Positions 5,597 through 5,794 of a stretch of DNA of 5,794 nucleotides are shown here, in pieces. The DNA comes from Candidatus Thermokryptus sp. (lineage in GTDB: Bacteria > Bacteroidota > Ignavibacteria > Kryptoniales > Kryptoniaceae). Each line of letters begins with the position of its first letter. Positions within the stretch are counted from its first letter, which is position 1. The notes beneath the pieces are model-generated. The model was not told the origin of the DNA and searched no databases. It worked only from the letters and a program-made list of their open reading frames with translations. Both the position numbers and the translations under genes were made by a program. The stretch covers positions 1 to 5,794 of the forward strand of contig JAPYWO010000108.1 of the NCBI GenBank assembly GCA_028276305.1, in the 5' to 3' direction.

Positions 5597-5794
5597 TTCC
5601 TCAAATGCGAGCGCCCCTGCACCCAAAATCCCCGCCTTGTTTCCAAGCTGGCTTGGTATCACAATCGCTTTCTCCGCTATAGGTTTAAGAGCTCTTGACT
5701 TGACAGTTTGATTCATTGCATCAAACAGGACTTTTCCCGCTTTCGCAACGCCACCGCCTACGATCGCAACATTTATGTCAAATAGATTCATAAC
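5576..5794 (-). CDS. ROK-family sugar kinase (glucokinase-like), C-terminal end only
   Basis: The minus strand is open from the right edge down to a TAA at 5576-5578, giving the last 72 residues of a protein. They match the ROK C-terminus: NVAIVGGGVAKAGKVLFDAMNQTV, where the GGGVA glycine loop belongs to the nucleotide-binding fold, followed by IPSQLGNKAGILGAGALAFEEL, the standard closing LGNxAGxxGAxxLA motif. An ATG at 5791 is internal, because the frame continues upstream of it to the window edge. ROK proteins include glucokinases, fructokinases, N-acetylglucosamine/N-acetylmannosamine kinases and repressors. The sugar-binding and zinc-binding regions are outside the window, so the substrate is open; glucokinase is the commonest annotation. 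The gene faces the amidohydrolase and overlaps its 3' end by 21 bases. Confidence 0.88.
   Translation of the reverse strand, partial: VMNLFDINVAIVGGGVAKAGKVLFDAMNQTVKSRALKPIAEKAIVIPSQLGNKAGILGAGALAFEELSQPPT

Overview
The window reads as an ordinary chromosomal segment of a moderately AT-rich bacterium, most likely in the FCB superphylum (Bacteroidota, Chlorobi, Ignavibacteria, or a relative such as Candidatus Kryptonia). That placement is an inference. It rests mainly on the phosphoglucosamine mutase, whose sugar- and phosphate-binding loops (GEGSGG, HYGRDSLVG, RKSNTEPILR) are of the Bacteroidota/Chlorobi/archaeal type rather than the proteobacterial type. The K/E/I-rich proteins also fit. 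No rRNA, tRNA, CRISPR array, insertion sequence or phage gene is visible.

Layout, left to right. (1) Positions 1-870, minus strand: the N-terminal 290 residues of a soluble PAS-GAF signalling protein whose output domain lies beyond the left edge. (2) Positions 871-996: a divergent intergenic region with a plausible promoter on each strand. (3) Positions 997-3732, plus strand: a tight three-gene operon with overlapping stop and start regions. It encodes a GlmM-type phosphohexomutase, a 95-residue EutN/CcmL-family (BMC-P) microcompartment vertex protein, and the DNA-processing protein DprA. A strong hairpin terminator follows the dprA stop directly and appears usable from both strands. (4) Positions 3771-4256, minus strand: an exported Spy/CpxP-like protein with two LTxxQ motifs, convergent with dprA. 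(5) Positions 4257-4333: a 77-base divergent intergenic region with a 12-base perfect palindrome that resembles a CRP/FNR-family operator. (6) Positions 4334-5596, plus strand: a COG0402-type metal-dependent amidohydrolase/deaminase of unknown substrate. (7) Positions 5576-5794, minus strand: the C-terminal end of a ROK-family sugar kinase. It overlaps the amidohydrolase tail to tail by 21 bases and runs off the right edge.

How the genes fit together: GlmM makes glucosamine-1-phosphate for UDP-GlcNAc and the cell wall, and DprA loads RecA on incoming single-stranded DNA. The BMC-P protein between them has no obvious functional link to either, and no other shell gene is present, so its role here is open. 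This orphan shell-vertex gene, translationally coupled inside a housekeeping operon, is the most unusual item in the window. The palindrome between the Spy-like gene and the amidohydrolase is the best regulatory lead. I see no strong evidence for an entirely new multi-gene system.
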